Shown here piece after piece: positions 12,887 to 23,845 of a stretch of 64,000 bases of DNA. The stretch covers positions 310,001 to 374,000 of the forward strand of contig JAVHNS010000002.1 in the NCBI GenBank assembly GCA_036872755.1, read 5' to 3'. Source of the stretch: Orbilia blumenaviensis (Eukaryota > Ascomycota > Orbiliomycetes > Orbiliales > Orbiliaceae). The position numbers and the translations under genes were made by a program. Within the stretch, counting starts at the first letter, position 1. Each line of letters starts with the position of its first letter. Under the pieces are notes generated by a model that was given only the letters and a program-made list of their open reading frames with translations, did no database searches and was not told the origin of the DNA.

Positions 12887-14674
12887 ATGCGGTCCCAAAA
12901 TTTACGGCTGGGCTTTCTATCCCTGCTTTTAACTTTTACTCATAATCCAGACTTTGTCTATGCCCGTGTGCCAATTTATCATAAGGATGCTTTGGGCCTC
13001 GTCGCTAGGAACCCCAAAGGCAATGGCGGGATTAGTGCCCGAAAGATAACTTACACACCCGGTCCGATCCCTAATGAAGATCTACCCGAATGGTTCATCA
13101 AAGACCTGAAAAAGATAAGTGTCCGTGAGCCCAGAATTAAGGGTTCTAAGGAATTTATCGACCTTTCGAAAACAGGGGCTCAATTCTATGGAATCGCCGG
13201 GAGGGCGAAGGCAGAAGAAATAAGTATACATGTCGACGACGCGGATTTAATCACCGATAGCAACAATTACCGGTGGGGAGGAGACATTACGGATCCGGAT
13301 AGTATGTTATTGGCTACTCATATGGTATCAGCCGACACTCGTTACAGCGCAATCGCATCGATGTACCGAGCAGCAACAGGTGGCTACCAGTTGGTGGATG
13401 ATTTCAGTCAAGTAACCCTCTACAATCCCAAAGGTAGTGCAGAGTCACCATACAAGTTTCTGGTATCGAGGGCGAACAAGATGATCATCATTGAAAGATA
13501 TCGTCCCGAGGACGATATCGCTATCCAACCTCTGAATTTTGGCGATATTGTGTTCCTCGCTTGGAGTCAGTACGCGAAGCACAAGGCGAATAATGGCATG
13601 GCGAAAGGAGACATAAATTGGATTGGATTCGTTGACCTGGAAGACAAGGCGCAGAAGTTTATTGTGGAAGGATACGAAGCCATGAAAGCTTCCAACCCAA
13701 ATGTGCAGCTTTCAAAACCAGGACACGACCGCCTCATACTTTCACGGATAACAGACTATAGCCCGGGGGAGGAGGAGGGGGAAGAGGATGACCTAACACC
13801 GGTCCCAGAGGGAAGCCCGGCAGGGGGTGCGGACGAGGATCAGGACTATGAAGAGCTAGATGACTTTGTGGAAGAACCAGAGAATGATCCTGAAGGAGAT
13901 GAAAACCCTAATAAAAACCCTCCCGAGCGTCCAAGGCAAGGTGCAGATCTAGAGGAAGAGGACCTGGGGGCAGATGGAAAACCTAGTGGGGACGATCTCA
14001 GGAACCCAAAGCAAGATCTAGAGGAGGATCTGGGAGCAGGTAGAAAACCCCAGGAAAACCCTCCTAAGCCCCCGGTGCAGAGTACGGATCCAGCAGGCGA
14101 CAAAGTAGCGAAGGAGATGCTACAGGCAATAGAATCAAATCCCGTGGTGGAAGATGGGCCAGAGCCAACATACACAGGAGGATCAAAACCCCCCCACCCG
14201 CAGCAAACGGCAGCACCGAGCTCTGTACGAGAACCAAAAGAAACACCAGTAGAAACTCCCAAGCCCACAAAGCCAAATCTGAATCCAGAAGACGACAAAG
14301 TCGCAAAGGAGATGCTGCAGGCAATAGAGTCGAACCCAGTGCCGGAGGGACCAGAGCCAACATACACAACGGGGTCAAAACCGGCTAAGTCAGCGCCGCC
14401 AGCTCCTGAGTCGACGCCAGCGCCTGAGTCAGTTGCGAAACCCTCTAAGAAAAAGAGGCAAGCACCCACATCGGGGGAGGACGAAATTGAAGCCGATGTT
14501 TACAATGCCTTCATCGCCATACCCTGTGTTAGAGAGCTCACGTTCATGTGTGTGCAGAAACGAGCACAAATGGATCATAGTTCCGTGAACCTCGTTCTCA
14601 CTCAGCCGAACCGGCGGTCTGAAGACGATTCAGCTGCTGACATCCAAATGTTGATCCGGATCAGTCCAGAGTAA
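12887..14674 (+). CDS. Secreted orphan protein with repeated acidic/proline tail
   Basis: This is a single-exon gene of 595 residues, family not recognised. The ATG at 12887 is preferred because it places a signal peptide (RLGFLSLLLTF) at the very N-terminus; the frame remains open upstream but only from a TTG. Residues about 30-310 look like a folded domain (YRWGGDITDP, MYRAATGGYQLVDDF, IIIERYRPEDD, GDIVFLAWSQYAKH). From about 315 to 525 the chain becomes low-complexity Glu/Asp/Pro/Lys with two copies of a roughly 32-residue unit containing DKVAKEMLQAIESNP and EPTYT (DNA 14097-14192 and 14291-14386). A short globular C-terminus with two cysteines (IPCVRELTFMCVQ) follows. The domain plan suggests a secreted lineage-specific protein. 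A function, such as an effector or wall protein, would be guesswork. Confidence 0.75.
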   Translation: MRSQNLRLGFLSLLLTFTHNPDFVYARVPIYHKDALGLVARNPKGNGGISARKITYTPGPIPNEDLPEWFIKDLKKISVREPRIKGSKEFIDLSKTGAQFYGIAGRAKAEEISIHVDDADLITDSNNYRWGGDITDPDSMLLATHMVSADTRYSAIASMYRAATGGYQLVDDFSQVTLYNPKGSAESPYKFLVSRANKMIIIERYRPEDDIAIQPLNFGDIVFLAWSQYAKHKANNGMAKGDINWIGFVDLEDKAQKFIVEGYEAMKASNPNVQLSKPGHDRLILSRITDYSPGEEEGEEDDLTPVPEGSPAGGADEDQDYEELDDFVEEPENDPEGDENPNKNPPERPRQGADLEEEDLGADGKPSGDDLRNPKQDLEEDLGAGRKPQENPPKPPVQSTDPAGDKVAKEMLQAIESNPVVEDGPEPTYTGGSKPPHPQQTAAPSSVREPKETPVETPKPTKPNLNPEDDKVAKEMLQAIESNPVPEGPEPTYTTGSKPAKSAPPAPESTPAPESVAKPSKKKRQAPTSGEDEIEADVYNAFIAIPCVRELTFMCVQKRAQMDHSSVNLVLTQPNRRSEDDSAADIQMLIRISPE

Positions 14675-15539
14675 GATAGCCACAGAACGTTATAATATCA
14701 GTCTTAGTTTTCAGACACAATATATATCGTATGAGTTATGTTCCAACAAAGAGTGTTTCTCAAGGCTCAAGCAGTCTTGGACTTTTGTACTTAGTATATA
14801 TCACATTATTACTTTTTCTAACGAACATTGTCTAATCGCCTGGAGGTTCTGATCTCAGGAAGAATATGTCACAAATAGTATCAGATCATTTTAAAGTGGC
14901 AGTAGTACCCGGGAATATAGAATTTGCTCCATTTCCATCTAAATAATCTCGTTCCGTTACAAGAGGGACATAACAAGAGTTTTCCACCAGCTGCTTCGCA
15001 TAATAAGTCGTAATGAAGAATAAGACCAAGGCAAGAAAGGAAATACATGACGTCGTTATCAGAAGCGAAGGTTGTGTAGAAATTTTTTGAGAAAAAAAGT
15101 AACACGAATCGAAGATGAAACCAAAAAGACGTCAAGTCCCCTATCTCATAGATCAAATCATACAAATGATAATAATAATAAAAAAAGGGGTTATGAAATA
15201 TTTCTATGTAGGAAACAAAGAGGGAAATCAGCCGCACCTTACATACAATTGAGAGACCGCGGAGAGGAGATGAATCTCTCGAAAATGGAAAGGCAGAAAG
15301 GAAAAAAGGAAGGAAGGAAAAGAGAAAGAAGAAGAATAAAAACCATAGAAAAGTAACAAGACGAATACCGACATGCAAGTAAAAATTGAACGTAGAAAGG
15401 AGTTTGAAATCCCAAAACCCAGGCAACAAGAAAGAGATGCCATTTCATACGAAAAACCCTTACGCTAAAGCGTGAAACCATGTGAAGAAGAAGGAGAAGA
15501 AGAAGGGATGGAGAAAATATCAAACAAAATATAAGACAT
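14675..15539. other. Intergenic stretch between convergent genes
   Basis: It is purine-rich on the + strand (15060-15540), which makes long shadow frames on the other strand with Phe/Leu/Ser-rich composition. No gene is supported. The region should contain both 3' untranslated regions. Confidence 0.45.
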
Positions 15540-16310
15540 CTAAAGAAGAGACTTTTTATGATAAACTACGCCTTCGACAGCAGGATAGTCGACGAACCAG
15601 GTAACTTTGTCCTCAAGGACATGGTTGACCAAAGTGCAGGGTAATCCTCCCTCTGGATCTCCGAATATCTGCTTGAGGATCTCCTGCTTGCCTGCGCCAG
15701 TGGCGATAAAGACGGCCTTGATAGCATGCTTAATAACGGGTAATGTCAACGTGATTCTCTTTGGTGGTGGTTTCGGAGAATCTTCAATGGGAGCTACCCA
15801 GGCGTCGTTTTCGCGGAGGAGTTCGTGGCCTGGGAAGAGACTGCAGGTATGGCCGTCTGGACCACATCCAAGGAGCAAGAGGTCGAAAATAGGCTTCAAG
15901 ACGCTATCCCGTGGAGCAAAGTAGCGGACAAGTGCCTGTTCGTACTGGTCTGCGAGTTCCTGGGTATCATCGAGGTAATCGGTGTCGATTGGGACGACGG
16001 TAGGCTGAGGAGCCCCCTCAGGAAGTTTATCTAATAATTCTTTCTTGAGGAGACCGTAGTTCGAGTCTTCATGGTCTAGTGGCACAGCTCGTTCATCTGC
16101 GAAAAAGATTTGCCATTTGTCCCAGACGATTTGGCCGTGGGCTTCTTCGGAAAGCAAAGCTTGGGCGAGAATCGAAGGCAAAGAACCGCCGGAGACACCG
16201 ACCTGAAATCTGCCATGGCGATTGATAGCATGACTTTGACGCTCAACGATAAAGGTGAGGAGGGCAGATGCGAGAGCGTCTTTAGAGGCGTAGGCATTTA
16301 GGTGGGCCAT
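15540..16310 (-). CDS. SOL3: 6-phosphogluconolactonase
   Basis: A single exon encodes 256 residues, the normal length for cytosolic eukaryotic 6PGL. The enzyme hydrolyses 6-phosphoglucono-delta-lactone to 6-phosphogluconate in the oxidative pentose phosphate pathway. Family signatures are all present: GVSGGSLPSIL (about 38-48), the DERAVP motif within FFADERAVPLDHEDSNY (about 70-86), and LLLGCGPDGHTCSLFPGH (about 146-163), followed by RITLTLPVIKHA. The C-terminal TWFVDYPA also fits. The ATG at 16310 gives the expected short N-terminus. Yeast has the paralogues SOL3 and SOL4, so the symbol indicates family only. It is not linked to other pentose phosphate genes except xylulokinase 24 kb away, which is probably coincidence. 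Confidence 0.95.
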   Translation of the reverse strand: MAHLNAYASKDALASALLTFIVERQSHAINRHGRFQVGVSGGSLPSILAQALLSEEAHGQIVWDKWQIFFADERAVPLDHEDSNYGLLKKELLDKLPEGAPQPTVVPIDTDYLDDTQELADQYEQALVRYFAPRDSVLKPIFDLLLLGCGPDGHTCSLFPGHELLRENDAWVAPIEDSPKPPPKRITLTLPVIKHAIKAVFIATGAGKQEILKQIFGDPEGGLPCTLVNHVLEDKVTWFVDYPAVEGVVYHKKSLL

Positions 16311-18408
16311 TGTGTGGATATGCGAGGCCGAAAATTGAACTGAAGCTTAAGGAACGGTAATTCGTACTGTACTCGACTCGTACGGATGTATGTATACTAT
16401 TAAAGTATGTGCCCGTGGCTGTGACTGGATCGGAACGAGCGAAGCAGAGCAATTGATATAGAGGGAGAGTGGGGAGGGGCCGGCTTAAGAGGAACAAAGA
16501 GAGTGTATGTGCGAGCAGGGTGACGTTGATTCGACAAAAAGTTGGGTTGAGTTTTGGTGGCCGTTGGAGGGGTTGCTCTGGTTCTGCAGTCGACAGTCAG
16601 TGCCTTTGCCTAGCTGAGCTTGGTGCCGAATCGAACCTCAACCTGGACTGCAGTTAAACCGAACGATCTCTCGCTACTACTCTCCTAGCCGGGACGCCCT
16701 CGCCACTGGTTGGCTGCTGCCGTCAACGGTACGTATGGTGCTTGGTAGCTTCTAGAAGAACGGCTCACTGGTACAGGTTACTATCACTGCCACTGTACGG
16801 CACATCTCATAGTGTTTGCATTTGCAAGATATCTCCAGATATATCAGACGAAAACGGCCCAGGCAATTAGGTAACGTAACTCACCTCGTCTCGACGCTAG
16901 CCACGATGCTACTACTAGCTACTTAAGTACTTACTTGGTGAGTAGGTTGTATACTAACCAAGTACTTCGGGCTTGCCTGCTAGCTGGTACCTACCTAGGT
17001 AGTTTGATCTTGACTCCCCTACCGCTGGTTATATCATAGGACGCCGGATAAGCACGGGAGGCCTGTTGCTTCTGCGCCTGAATTCGAAGAAATACTTTTT
17101 GGAGGCGGACTGACGTGCAGGAAAAACGCAAACTGCATCCAAATGCAGACTGCACAGTGCACTGCGGTGGGAGAGGCGATGAGGAATGAACTCTAGAGGA
17201 CCCAATTGAAAAATGTGATATCCCAATCGAAAGCCAGTCACAAGGTGAGATCAAAAACACCTGCTGCAGTGGTGTTAGATGGAGCTGACAATGGGCAACC
17301 ACACACACCCTCGTTCGCTTGCTTGCTTGCTATATGTAAGTCTATCTGTCGCAATATACAATACAGGACAGCCTGTATTATCTCTCCCACGGCAATGCAA
17401 TTTCTCGACCCGTTGACACCCCCAAACTGGTTATAATTAGGCCCGGCTAGCCAAAAAGGTTGATCAAAGACGCAGGGCAGGCGAGCTCGAAATTTTGGTA
17501 GCCGCCCAGCAACCTTTGTTGTCCCGGTTGGCCTATCGCAGTGGGAAAAATAATTGCGGTTTGCAGAGCGCAAGGCCAAGGTGGGGAGCTAGCTCGAAGT
17601 AGCTATCTGGAGGTGGGGTGATATGGCCGTTATCCAACACAGCTTCGGGGCCTGGTCTGCTGTGGCTCCACGTTGCTTTGGAAAAAAAAAAAAAAAAAAA
17701 ACTATAGTATTTCGAAATGACCTAAACTAAAACCTGAAAAGAACAAAAAGGCTTGAAGGCGAGGGTGGTAGCTGGATCTAAGCCGATGGAAATGACGAGA
17801 GAAGGGTTCTGCAGATGCCAATGGCTTGGATCGACAGATGACAGGAGCGGGACGACGAAACTCCAAAAAGTGGTCCGACTCCATGGTCCATATATACAAA
17901 ATTCCCACCTCGATGTTGCTCCCATGGCCATGGCAGGTGGAAGTTGCCAGAGTCGGTTTCTACGGTTCTAAACTAGCACCTCAGGCCGTACGCCGGAGAC
18001 AGCAAAGCCAAGATGGAGCGTTTGGACCGAAAGTCCTCGATAACTGATGGACTAGCGTGCATCACCGCTTCATCGAATGATGTACCATTTCTGTACTCGT
18101 GCCTGCAACCTTAAAAAGCAGCTATGGTGACGAGATAATGCATATTCAGGACACCCTCAAATCCAATCCCGGGGGCCTAATTTGGTTGTGTTTTTCCTTC
18201 TCGCCTCAACTAAAGTGCCTCCCACCCATGATGTAACTTGGGTCTGGCGCCGTTTTTCCGTATTGGCAGCTTTCCGAGCTAGATCATCTCTGGAAAAGAT
18301 AATCCTTGGGAAAAGAGCTTAAGGTCAAGTTGTTCCGCGATCCGAGAGGCGAGCGAAGACCTCGGAAAGCAATGGCATTAACGACGACACTGGTTCAAAG
18401 CTATGTGT

Positions 18409-18439
<31 letters not shown>

Positions 18440-19803
18440 TGGTCCTGTGCTACTCTCGATTCCTATTCCCTCTTTGGGTGGGTTTCCTTTTCTGATATCA
18501 GCTCCTTCAACATGGCTCCCAAAGCTTCAGCTCCAGCTTATACATTATATCACGAAACAGCAATCTAAAGGATCGTACTATCCTGCCTTGCGCACAGAAC
18601 AGACGTACAGGTATTACCCTCTTCCTCATGCACGCAATCGTCTACCTCCAACCAGAAAAAAGCCGCAACTCCAATTTGCGTACCGGCTAGCGCGGTAAAA
18701 AAAAACAAAAAAGTATTTTAATATCTCCATATGTTCGCATTACATAGATTGTTGCATTCCGGGGTTTTTTTCTACTTTGGCTCCCCCAAATTGATGGCTC
18801 TAAGAGGGAAGGCTAATGGTGAATACCTTCAACTTCCCCGCTCCGCAACAAAAAGCAGGAATTTTTGGGGGGGCTTGTTGCTGCTGTACACCTTCCCTTC
18901 GACACGGACCACTAGCTTTCGTGCATATGCCGGTGAGTTCGATAATCAACTTATGCAGGGGACTGCAGGCGAGTCTCTCACGTAACGGGAATCGGGAAGT
19001 GTATCTTAGACACTAGGCGGTCCCAACCTGCAGCTCGTAGATGAATTGTTCCCGCGAGCGCGGGAGTTCTACTTTTTGATCAAACTGGGGGGGGAAAGAG
19101 TGCTTATCTTGGGATCGTATTATCGTGATACGGGGCCAATTGTCTGGGTCAAAGCATAGTCTTATGATTCCGAATGTGCGAAATTATCGGTTATCAATAT
19201 TCATTCAATTATGATGAAAGACTATGTGTAGGCATTTCCCATCGCAACAATTCAAATTGTATCCACCGAATACAACCACCGCAAGGCTGATGACGTAAAG
19301 GTAGGAAAATAAAGATTTTTTAAGGATATCGAAGAAAGAGGGAAAAAAAAAAAAAAAAAAAAAAACCATCTGATCTCTGGAAATAAAAATCCCGAATGTT
19401 TCTCAACCACAGCAAGAGAGAGGTCACATTACCTGTGGTGTAACGTCAGTATATGCGAGGCGGCGAGAAAAAAAACATTTGGCTTGCATTATATATTCGA
19501 TTCACAACATACCGTACAGTTATCCAGCTGATCAAGATTAACGACAGCACCCCCCGGACCATTCGCCATTTGGCGTCGATGCAGACTTCTCGCAAGCTGC
19601 GCGATCATGGAACTCTAGATACAAGAACACAATGGAAACAAGAATCAGCATATTCTCCCTATGAAATAGTGGTTGATAACTAGTTGCCAATGTCTACTTA
19701 AAAAGTATCTGGTATGGACTCGACTTTTAAGAGAAAACATGTAATTACGGCAGCCGTTCGAAGCCTCGAAAGAAGGGTAAAAAAAAAAAAAAAAAAAAAA
19801 AAT
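16311..19803. other. Long intergenic stretch with palindromic TACCTAGGTA-type motifs and poly(A/T) tracts
   Basis: No gene is supported in 3.5 kb. At 16905-17005 there is a cluster of palindromic hexamer/octamer words (CTTAAGTACTTAC, GGTACC, ACCTAGGT). Homopolymers lie at 17682-17701 (A20), 18413-18440 (T28), 19343-19365 (A23) and 19779-19802 (A24, just past the stop of the WD40 gene). Overlapping frames of 60-130 codons on both strands around 17000-18700 have no domain, no consistent coding composition and many lack ATG. Confidence 0.5.
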
Positions 19804-22800
19804 CTATCCAGAGGAGTCGCTGTCTCCAGCGCCGAATAGGTGAACCCATTCGACAAAACTCAACCCAATACGGTTCTGGAGGGCTTGTCGAAGGCTTACC
19901 GTGATGACTGCGTCGCTGAGACCGTTCTGCCTAGCAATCTCGTTGTCGCCAATAATCGTTTCCTTGTCTTTAAATCGCTGGCGGCCCGCGAGCGGTTGGC
20001 TGTTGTGCATCCCAATGCCCTTTCGGGCGAGCTCCTGAAGCTGGCGGTCGGGAGAAAATATTTTTACAGTGTCGTCAATGCCCGACACTGCAAGCATAGG
20101 TTCGGTTGGATGGCCCTGCACCACGTTGACGACTGAACTGTCCCCGTGAAGAATCTGCACGAGTTCCGTCGTCTCCTTGTCCCCTGTATGACACTGAAGT
20201 CAGCTTTGATTCTGCAATAAAAAGCCTATTGGCTACTGCCTACATATGAAAACGTGTCCACAGTCACTGCCACTAACGACATATTCGTCTTGTAGCCCGT
20301 AGAAGTTGACATCTTTAACCTATACAGAACCTGTGTTAGCTTTTTGAAAGGCTGGTGGATTGGGGGGTGGGCTAAGTACAGTCTGGACGTTACAATGGCC
20401 TCTGTATAATCGGATATTCTCCTCGAGAAGTGCGTGAGATTGTAATTTGTTCCGATTGTACCTCGTGGCCTTTTTGATCCGTATTGTGTTTCGTAGCCTT
20501 TCCTGTCGCCTTTCTTCAGGGTCTGGAGCTGCAGTTGTTTCCATATCGTCATCGTCATCATCATCCCCATCATCGTCATCGTCGCCCCCATCTCCTTCCT
20601 CTTCATCGTCGTCGTCATCGTCATCATCGTCGCCTATTTCATTGTCATAATCACTATCCTCAGAACCGCCAGTGCCATCTTCATCATCAGTGTTAGGCAT
20701 ATTCATAATTGATTCCAGAATTGCAGAAGTCCTAGCGGCCTCGAAAGTTCCTAAACGATCTTCGTCTTCCGAGGAACTGTCCGATTCGATCGCGGGCCCG
20801 TCGCCAATATCGATTTCTTCATCTATATCATCTTCATCCATTACAATGAGGGGATCACGATCTTCCATGTCCTCATCGCTGTCTGAAACGACTTCTCGCT
20901 GTTCCGATTCCTCGTCTTCTCTCACAACATCCATTATCGTTTGTCGGACAGAGCGTTCGGACTCGTTGCCTGGGTTCAACAATGATTTCTCGATCCTATC
21001 CTCCACTTCAATCTGCTGGTCCGAAAGTCCACCAAACGAAGATTCCATATAAGAATAGTCAATTCCTTCGCCAGCTTTCCTTAAAATGCTGCGCGCGTGT
21101 ACCCATCCCCAGCGGCGTTTTGTCTCCCAAGGAACCGTCGTCGACCCGGGTTCTTGGGCCAAGATATGTGTCATGAGGCTTCGTGTGGCTGCTTTCTCTG
21201 TCAAGAACCCAGGAAAGTTGGAATCGATACTATCGATGAGATCTTCTTCATCACCAGAAGCAGGACCCAATAGTGTCTTGAGCTTTTCAGCAAGATCGTC
21301 GTGGGTGGTAACATCCCAATATCGTTCTACTCCAGCGACACCGTATTTGAGGTACTCAACGAGCACAGCAAGGAAATCGTAAGCCCATGGAGAAGTCCCG
21401 GACGCGCTACGTTCGATACTCTCAAATAGGAGGGCGGTCCTTCCAGATAAACTTTCCTCGGGTGGCTCAATTAGAGCCTTGGCTAATGCCCCCATTGCTT
21501 GAACATACCGTCGGGCTTCTCGACGCCGTCTTCTAAGTGACTGTTCGTTACCTGGTACGGGCGTTTCGAGGATGGCTGCTGAAGGTCGACATCCCGAACC
21601 TGACGATGGTGATGCTACTGGTCCTTTGTCATCGTGGTCGGTGATGTAGTCATCCATCATGTCCAAGCACTTAGTAAATGGGTCGAGGACTGTTTCAGGG
21701 TGGGGATAGACACTCTCTGTTGCCAAGCTTGGTGTCTTGATCCCGTAAAGGATTCTCCGGGCCTCCACAAAAGAACATGCAATCTTAAACGCTGTTTTCT
21801 CTAAGTTTTCAATCTGAACATCTTCATCTGAGGGTCGGCTTCTCCTTGGGCTCATAGACGTTCGCCAGGATTTTTCTGCAGAACCCATAGATGATGTCCT
21901 GCTTGCTGCATCCCGCTTTCGTTTCAATTTTCTCGGACTGGACCCCGAGGCTGAGGTTCCAGTCAGGTTGGAAGAATCCCTCTTCACTCGAGACCCAGTG
22001 CCCCCGACAATGGATGATTCTCCCTTTGCTTCTGTTTCAAGGGCGTCAGGTGACCTGTGAATATCGAACCCTCCAATACCTCCTGCTGACCAGCTAACGA
22101 CAAGTTCGTTTGGGCAATAATCCGATATCTTGCATGCTGTGATGTGGCCACCCCGGCTTCCTCTATCGGCCCAGGGCTCATCCTCGCGAGGCGCGAACCT
22201 CTTGACGCATATTGGTTCGTTGTCTCTTTGTCGAAGCATCCGCCTATCGTGAAGGAAACAGTATAGATGACTGCCCCCTAGGGCGAGATAATGTGGTTGT
22301 GAAGTAGCAACCGATATTGTATTAAGATCCAATGGAGCTTTGCGGTACGAGATTAAGGGTCGTGGTCCGTCCCCGTAGTCGTCATCATCGCGAGAGAACC
22401 GCCCGAGTCTCGCGCGGCCTGGGTCCGAGGGAGCCCGGGTGTCGAACTGTCGGACGTCGCCATCCTCAGAGCAGGTCAGAAATAAATGGGGCGAGTTCTC
22501 AGTAATGATCCGCTTCACCCTGTCACGATGGGCTCGGTAGACGCGGGTATTGGTCTCCCCGTATGACAACTTCGAAGTTTGACGCACGGAATGGGCGAAG
22601 CTGGAGTTAGTGTTATCAATTGAGGATGCAGTATAATTGACGTCAAACACCCTGACTTCTCCGTCCCCAGCACAGGATATCAGTGTTCGATCATCACTAT
22701 GTGGCATAAATTTGACCGAAAAGATATTCTGCGTATGACCTTAAAAATAATCCTATGTAAGCTTGTGGGTAATTTTATAGTGTTTTAGGCGATGGGGGTG

Positions 22801-23180
22801 ATGGGTATAAATAGAAGCTCACCAGTAGATATTGAGTGGGTATGGCTAAAAGTAGATTCAGAACTGCTTCTCTGATGAATATTCACATGTGTATCATCGC
22901 TCCCAGAGGCGAGTAGATTACCGGATTGCGACCAACTATATATACAGGTGAGGGGATTTATTAGTGGTTTGGTAATTAATATTACGTAGGTAGGCGAGGT
23001 ACAAACTCACGTCAGAGCGTTGACACAGCCGGAATGGGCATATAGTTCATTGACAATATCGAGGTTCTTGACGAAGCTTCTGCTACCGTAAATGCCCTGG
23101 CGGGAGGTCTTTCCGAGGTAAGATCCCTCGATTTCCCGAATTAGAAGCCGCTTGTCGAGGCGGCTACCGGCTGTAGGCAT
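19804..23180 (-). CDS. DCAF6-like WD40 repeat protein (putative CUL4 substrate receptor)
   Basis: Five exons, 23180-23011, 22935-22823, 22739-20380, 20319-20244 and 20183-19804, join in phase to 1032 residues. The N-terminus (ALTWSQSGNLLASGSDDTHVNIH, split by intron 1) opens a WD40 propeller, continued by GHTQNIFSVKFMPHS, ISCAGDGEVRVFDV, HRDRVKRI and FLTCSEDGDVRQFDTR. A long insert (about 320-860) with basic Ser/Arg segments and a very acidic Asp/Glu tract (about 795-850) follows. The last repeats resume at YRGHCNVQT, with VVSGSDCGHVFIWD, ILHGDSSVVNVVQGHP and LAVSGIDDTVKIF. A propeller interrupted by an acidic insert matches the DCAF6/DCAF8/WDTC1 class of CRL4 adaptors; the fungal role is inferred. 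The first and last exons are short and easily missed by ORF calling. Confidence 0.85.
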
Positions 23181-23845
23181 GTTGAAAGGTGTTCATTGAT
23201 ACAGGTACGATGTTCGGTAAACTCTGGGCAAGGTAGGTCTAAAATACGATAGGGATGGGAAGGGTAGTGTAGAAGATAGAAGGGAGGGGGGAGGGGGGTT
23301 CAACGTTTGAATATTTCGGCAAACTAAAGAGTTTTGTAGCTTAAGCAAGGTGTTTTGATAGATTGTGTTCGGTAGTTTGGTTGAGAGGTTGAGACTGGTA
23401 GTTTTAGGCTTCCGTATGAGGTACCTTGTATGTTATGGTAGGCTGGCAGATATGCATGTTGACTAAGAAAGAGAGGGAAAGAGAGGATGGTCTACCAGAA
23501 GCTCGGGGCATTATTAGGCTTCAAACATCCAACATCGGCAACACAAGTCACGCTATTATCAAGAGGTTCACCGCTATTAACTTTGGCCCGAGACTACCTG
23601 AGTGCTCAGGTGTCGAATAAGTGTTGATACTAGATGATTATTTGGGGAGTGATATGTGTGATATCTCAATAATCGAAACGCTGTCATTAGGGTGGATATT
23701 ACTAGTTCAATGTTGGGACGCTAAGCGCTAAGTCCAAAATCCAAAGTCTATGATACATGAACGATAATGATAATGATAATGATAATAAAACAAACAGGGG
23801 TACGCCGATTCTATATATGTTATGCTCTGCTATGCAATGCAATGC
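23181..23845. other. Promoter region of the WD40 gene and 3' flank of the coiled-coil gene
   Basis: These 665 bases lie between two genes read leftwards. The part next to 23180 is G-rich with short GGGA runs (about 23255-23300). A GATAAT unit repeated four times lies at 23763-23786, close to the end of the coiled-coil gene. No gene is seen. Confidence 0.4.

Noticed and set aside
13846..14469. 207-codon - strand frame opposite the orphan gene
   Set aside because: It is a mirror of the repetitive acidic/proline tail; Gly/Ser/Phe-rich shadow.
14881..15523. Several - strand frames of 70-180 codons
   Set aside because: They arise from a purine-rich + strand; Phe/Leu/Ser low complexity, no start context or domain.
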